A stretch of 7,008 nucleotides of DNA from Chitinophagaceae bacterium (GTDB lineage: Bacteria; Bacteroidota; Bacteroidia; Chitinophagales; Chitinophagaceae). Location of the stretch: contig CANHEC010000122.1 of the NCBI GenBank assembly GCA_947459455.1, positions 1 through 7,008 on the forward strand, given 5' to 3'. Positions 5,242 to 7,008 of this stretch are shown here, one piece after another; the first letter of the stretch is position 1, and each line of letters opens with the position of its first letter. The notes under the pieces are model-generated. The model saw only the letters and a program-made list of their open reading frames with translations. It did no database searches and had not been told where the DNA came from. A program made the position numbers and the translations under genes.

Positions 5242-7008
5242 TTACTGTGTGGCAAAGCTCACCTGCCGCAAAATGGTTTTGGCCATGGGCACCAGGGTGC
5301 GTTCTTCGGGCTGGCCCGTGGCCTTATTGAGCAGTGCGATGCGGTAGCGGTGGGGGCTGCCAGGCAGGGCGGTAGGCTGGCTGCCGGCATACAGCCATAC
5401 GGCAGGTGCCAGGGGCGTATACACCGATTCGTGCAGGCCTGTGCGGCCAAATGATTTGGTGATGGTTTGCCGGCCGGCTATTTCGCTGCACAGCACCAGG
5501 GCACCGCTTTGAAAATATACTTCCTGGTTGCCGGTAGTTTTTACCTGCAGGCTGCTGCCAAAGCTGATGGCAAGTGTGCTGGTTTGCGACCACTGCTTTT
5601 CAAACACCAGATAGCCATCTTGTTCGCGGTAGGGATGCGAGGCCTGCACCGAGGTAGCCCAGCCTGGCTTGCGAATGCGCAGCGCAAACCGCACAGGTGC
5701 CCGGGGGCTTACCACAAATTGAAACTGATGATCGAACGGATAGTTGGTGACTTCACGAATGCTGACGGCGGTGTTGCCGATGCGGGTACTGAGTTCGCAG
5801 GGGCCCAGCAGTGCAGCGGTGAGGCCGGCTTCATCCTTTAGCCACATGTGCTGCAGGTAGTAGGGTACTATGCGGCCGGCATTGGGCACGCAGCACACGG
5901 CTGCTTCGCGGTGCACCGGCGAGTAGCGGTAGCGGGTTTGGTGTGGGTCGCTGGTATCGCCGTTGTTGCCGCCGGTCAGGAAAAAGGCGTTGTCTTGCTT
6001 CAGGTAGCAAATGCTGCTTTCGGTGGGGTGGGTATTGCCCATGGCCGCATTGAAAAAGAGATGCTCGGCTTTGTCGGCATACCCGGTGCTGGCCGTTTTT
6101 GCCAGCAGGCTGTTCCATCCGGCCATCAGTTCGTGCAGCGAGCAATATTCGTAGCCGGTAGCAGCCGTGGCTTTTCTGCCGCCAATAAATTCATCGCCCA
6201 GCGGGCCACCCGAAGGGCTGGTGACGGCTTCAATTTTTTGCAGAAAATGATCGAGGGCTTTTTTCAGTGCAGGATTGCCTGATGCATAATAAGCTGCCAC
6301 CACCGTCCGCAGGTGCTCGTAGGTGTGGGCGCCATGCCCTTGCAGCGGTAGTTGGGCATCCAGCAGTTTCTTTAGTTGGGCATCTTCATGCAGGGTTTGC
6401 AACGAAAAATCCTGGTACAAAAACAAACAGTAATCCAGATAGCGGCGATCGCCGGTCAGCTGATGCAGGTGCTCCAGCACATCGGTAAACACCAGACCGT
6501 GTGTGATGCCACCCACGTTGGGGCTGGTGGAATAAAACGGATGCGAACGGTAGATGGGGTAGGACTGCATCACATTGGCCACGGCTCGTTTCACGGCGTT
6601 TAAAATGCGGGCATCTTTTTTGTACTCATACCAGCCCAGCAGCACCCGGTACAGCGTGGCTTTCGACCATAGCTCGCCATTTTCATTATCAAAGCGGTAG
6701 CGCAGTTCCCGATCGTAAATGCCGAGATAACCATCGGCATCTTGCGTAGCCAGCAGCCGGTTGATCAGTTGTTCTGCTTTTTGCAGTTGTGCTTTGTCTT
6801 GCAGCAATACGGCGGTGCGCATCCATCCATCCAGCCAGTTGCTTTGCGTTTCGCTATTCCACCACAAAAACTGAGCTTGCCACTCACCGGCGTCCGATAC
6901 AGCGCCGAGATTTTTGCTTTTCATGCCTTTCTTCAGCCGGTCGCGGCCGTAAATCTCGTCGTGCACAATCAGGTCGGGCACCAGGCTATCCAGCTGGCCG
7001 GTAAAGCC
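5242..7008 (-). CDS. GH127/DUF1680-type beta-L-arabinofuranosidase, N-terminus beyond window edge
   Basis: A glycoside hydrolase of the DUF1680/GH127 fold, expected to release beta-L-arabinofuranose or a related sugar from plant or microbial glycans. The frame is open to base 7008: GFTGQLDSL precedes the GTG at 6981, so that GTG is not the true start. The gene is 5' partial, with 588 residues visible. Numbering from the GTG, an (alpha/alpha)6 barrel with W-DG and ATQDADGYLG (78-87) covers about 1-385, followed by beta-sandwich domains. The catalytic zinc site is recognisable from the characterised HypBA1: E278-x-C280 (GYEYC) and C363-C364 (AVCCVPN) match its Glu338, Cys340, Cys417 and Cys418. 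C363 would be the nucleophile. E264 in GDEF is the likely acid/base, corresponding to Glu322. All key residues are intact. Related GH families (for example GH146) share this layout, so the exact sugar specificity is uncertain. Any signal peptide would be outside the window. Confidence 0.92.
   Translation of the reverse strand, partial: GFTGQLDSLVPDLIVHDEIYGRDRLKKGMKSKNLGAVSDAGEWQAQFLWWNSETQSNWLDGWMRTAVLLQDKAQLQKAEQLINRLLATQDADGYLGIYDRELRYRFDNENGELWSKATLYRVLLGWYEYKKDARILNAVKRAVANVMQSYPIYRSHPFYSTSPNVGGITHGLVFTDVLEHLHQLTGDRRYLDYCLFLYQDFSLQTLHEDAQLKKLLDAQLPLQGHGAHTYEHLRTVVAAYYASGNPALKKALDHFLQKIEAVTSPSGGPLGDEFIGGRKATAATGYEYCSLHELMAGWNSLLAKTASTGYADKAEHLFFNAAMGNTHPTESSICYLKQDNAFFLTGGNNGDTSDPHQTRYRYSPVHREAAVCCVPNAGRIVPYYLQHMWLKDEAGLTAALLGPCELSTRIGNTAVSIREVTNYPFDHQFQFVVSPRAPVRFALRIRKPGWATSVQASHPYREQDGYLVFEKQWSQTSTLAISFGSSLQVKTTGNQEVYFQSGALVLCSEIAGRQTITKSFGRTGLHESVYTPLAPAVWLYAGSQPTALPGSPHRYRIALLNKATGQPEERTLVPMAKTILRQVSFATQ

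Noticed and set aside
2560..5860. Many copies of CTGCAGGT-like octamers (near 2560, 2890, 5150, 5545 and 5850)
   Set aside because: Most lie inside coding regions and arise from Leu-Gln codon pairs (CTGCAG). Positions and flanks vary, so they are not a dispersed repeat.
5467..6282. Two plus-strand open frames of 124 and 144 codons (5467-5841 and 5848-6282)
   Set aside because: Both lie opposite the glycosidase, including its catalytic cysteines, and show no domain.

Overview
The window looks like chromosomal DNA of a Bacteroidota bacterium, plausibly a Chitinophagaceae-type soil or freshwater organism. This is inferred from three things: start sites without Shine-Dalgarno sequences, one clear TAnnTTTG-type -7 box, and the gene content (a sugar-polymer glycosidase, a secreted thioredoxin-fold protein, and conserved hypothetical proteins of a kind familiar from this phylum). 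No rRNA, tRNA, CRISPR array or transposase is visible. The genus cannot be fixed from the sequence alone.

Layout from left to right. Bases 1-471 (+) hold the C-terminal two thirds of a NarL/FixJ-type response regulator, cut by the window edge. It converges, with only 12 bases between stop codons, on a 79-residue two-helix membrane protein (484-723, -). An AT-rich stretch of about 1.1 kb follows. It contains three direct copies of TTRCCAAAC just upstream of the small membrane protein gene, and a single 274-codon gene (973-1797, +) whose N-terminus resembles putative phage abortive infection (putAbiC-like) membrane proteins. From 1874 to the right edge all genes run on the minus strand and are GC-rich. 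In transcription order they are a GH127/DUF1680-type beta-L-arabinofuranosidase (its start lies beyond the right edge), a DUF2255 protein 29 bases behind it, a secreted thioredoxin-fold protein with a long helical C-terminus and a strong terminator, a class I SAM-dependent methyltransferase, and a membrane-anchored protein with three copies of a glycine-spaced motif.

The glycosidase and DUF2255 genes probably share a transcript. The thioredoxin-fold gene is probably its own unit, since it has a 200-base leader region and its own terminator. The methyltransferase and the membrane-anchored protein are close neighbours, but a -7 box directly before the latter suggests it has its own promoter. 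The genes do not form an obvious single pathway. The most notable element is the low-GC, isolated putAbiC-like gene sitting between GC-rich housekeeping-like genes, which fits a horizontally acquired single-gene defence candidate. No clearly new multi-gene system is visible.
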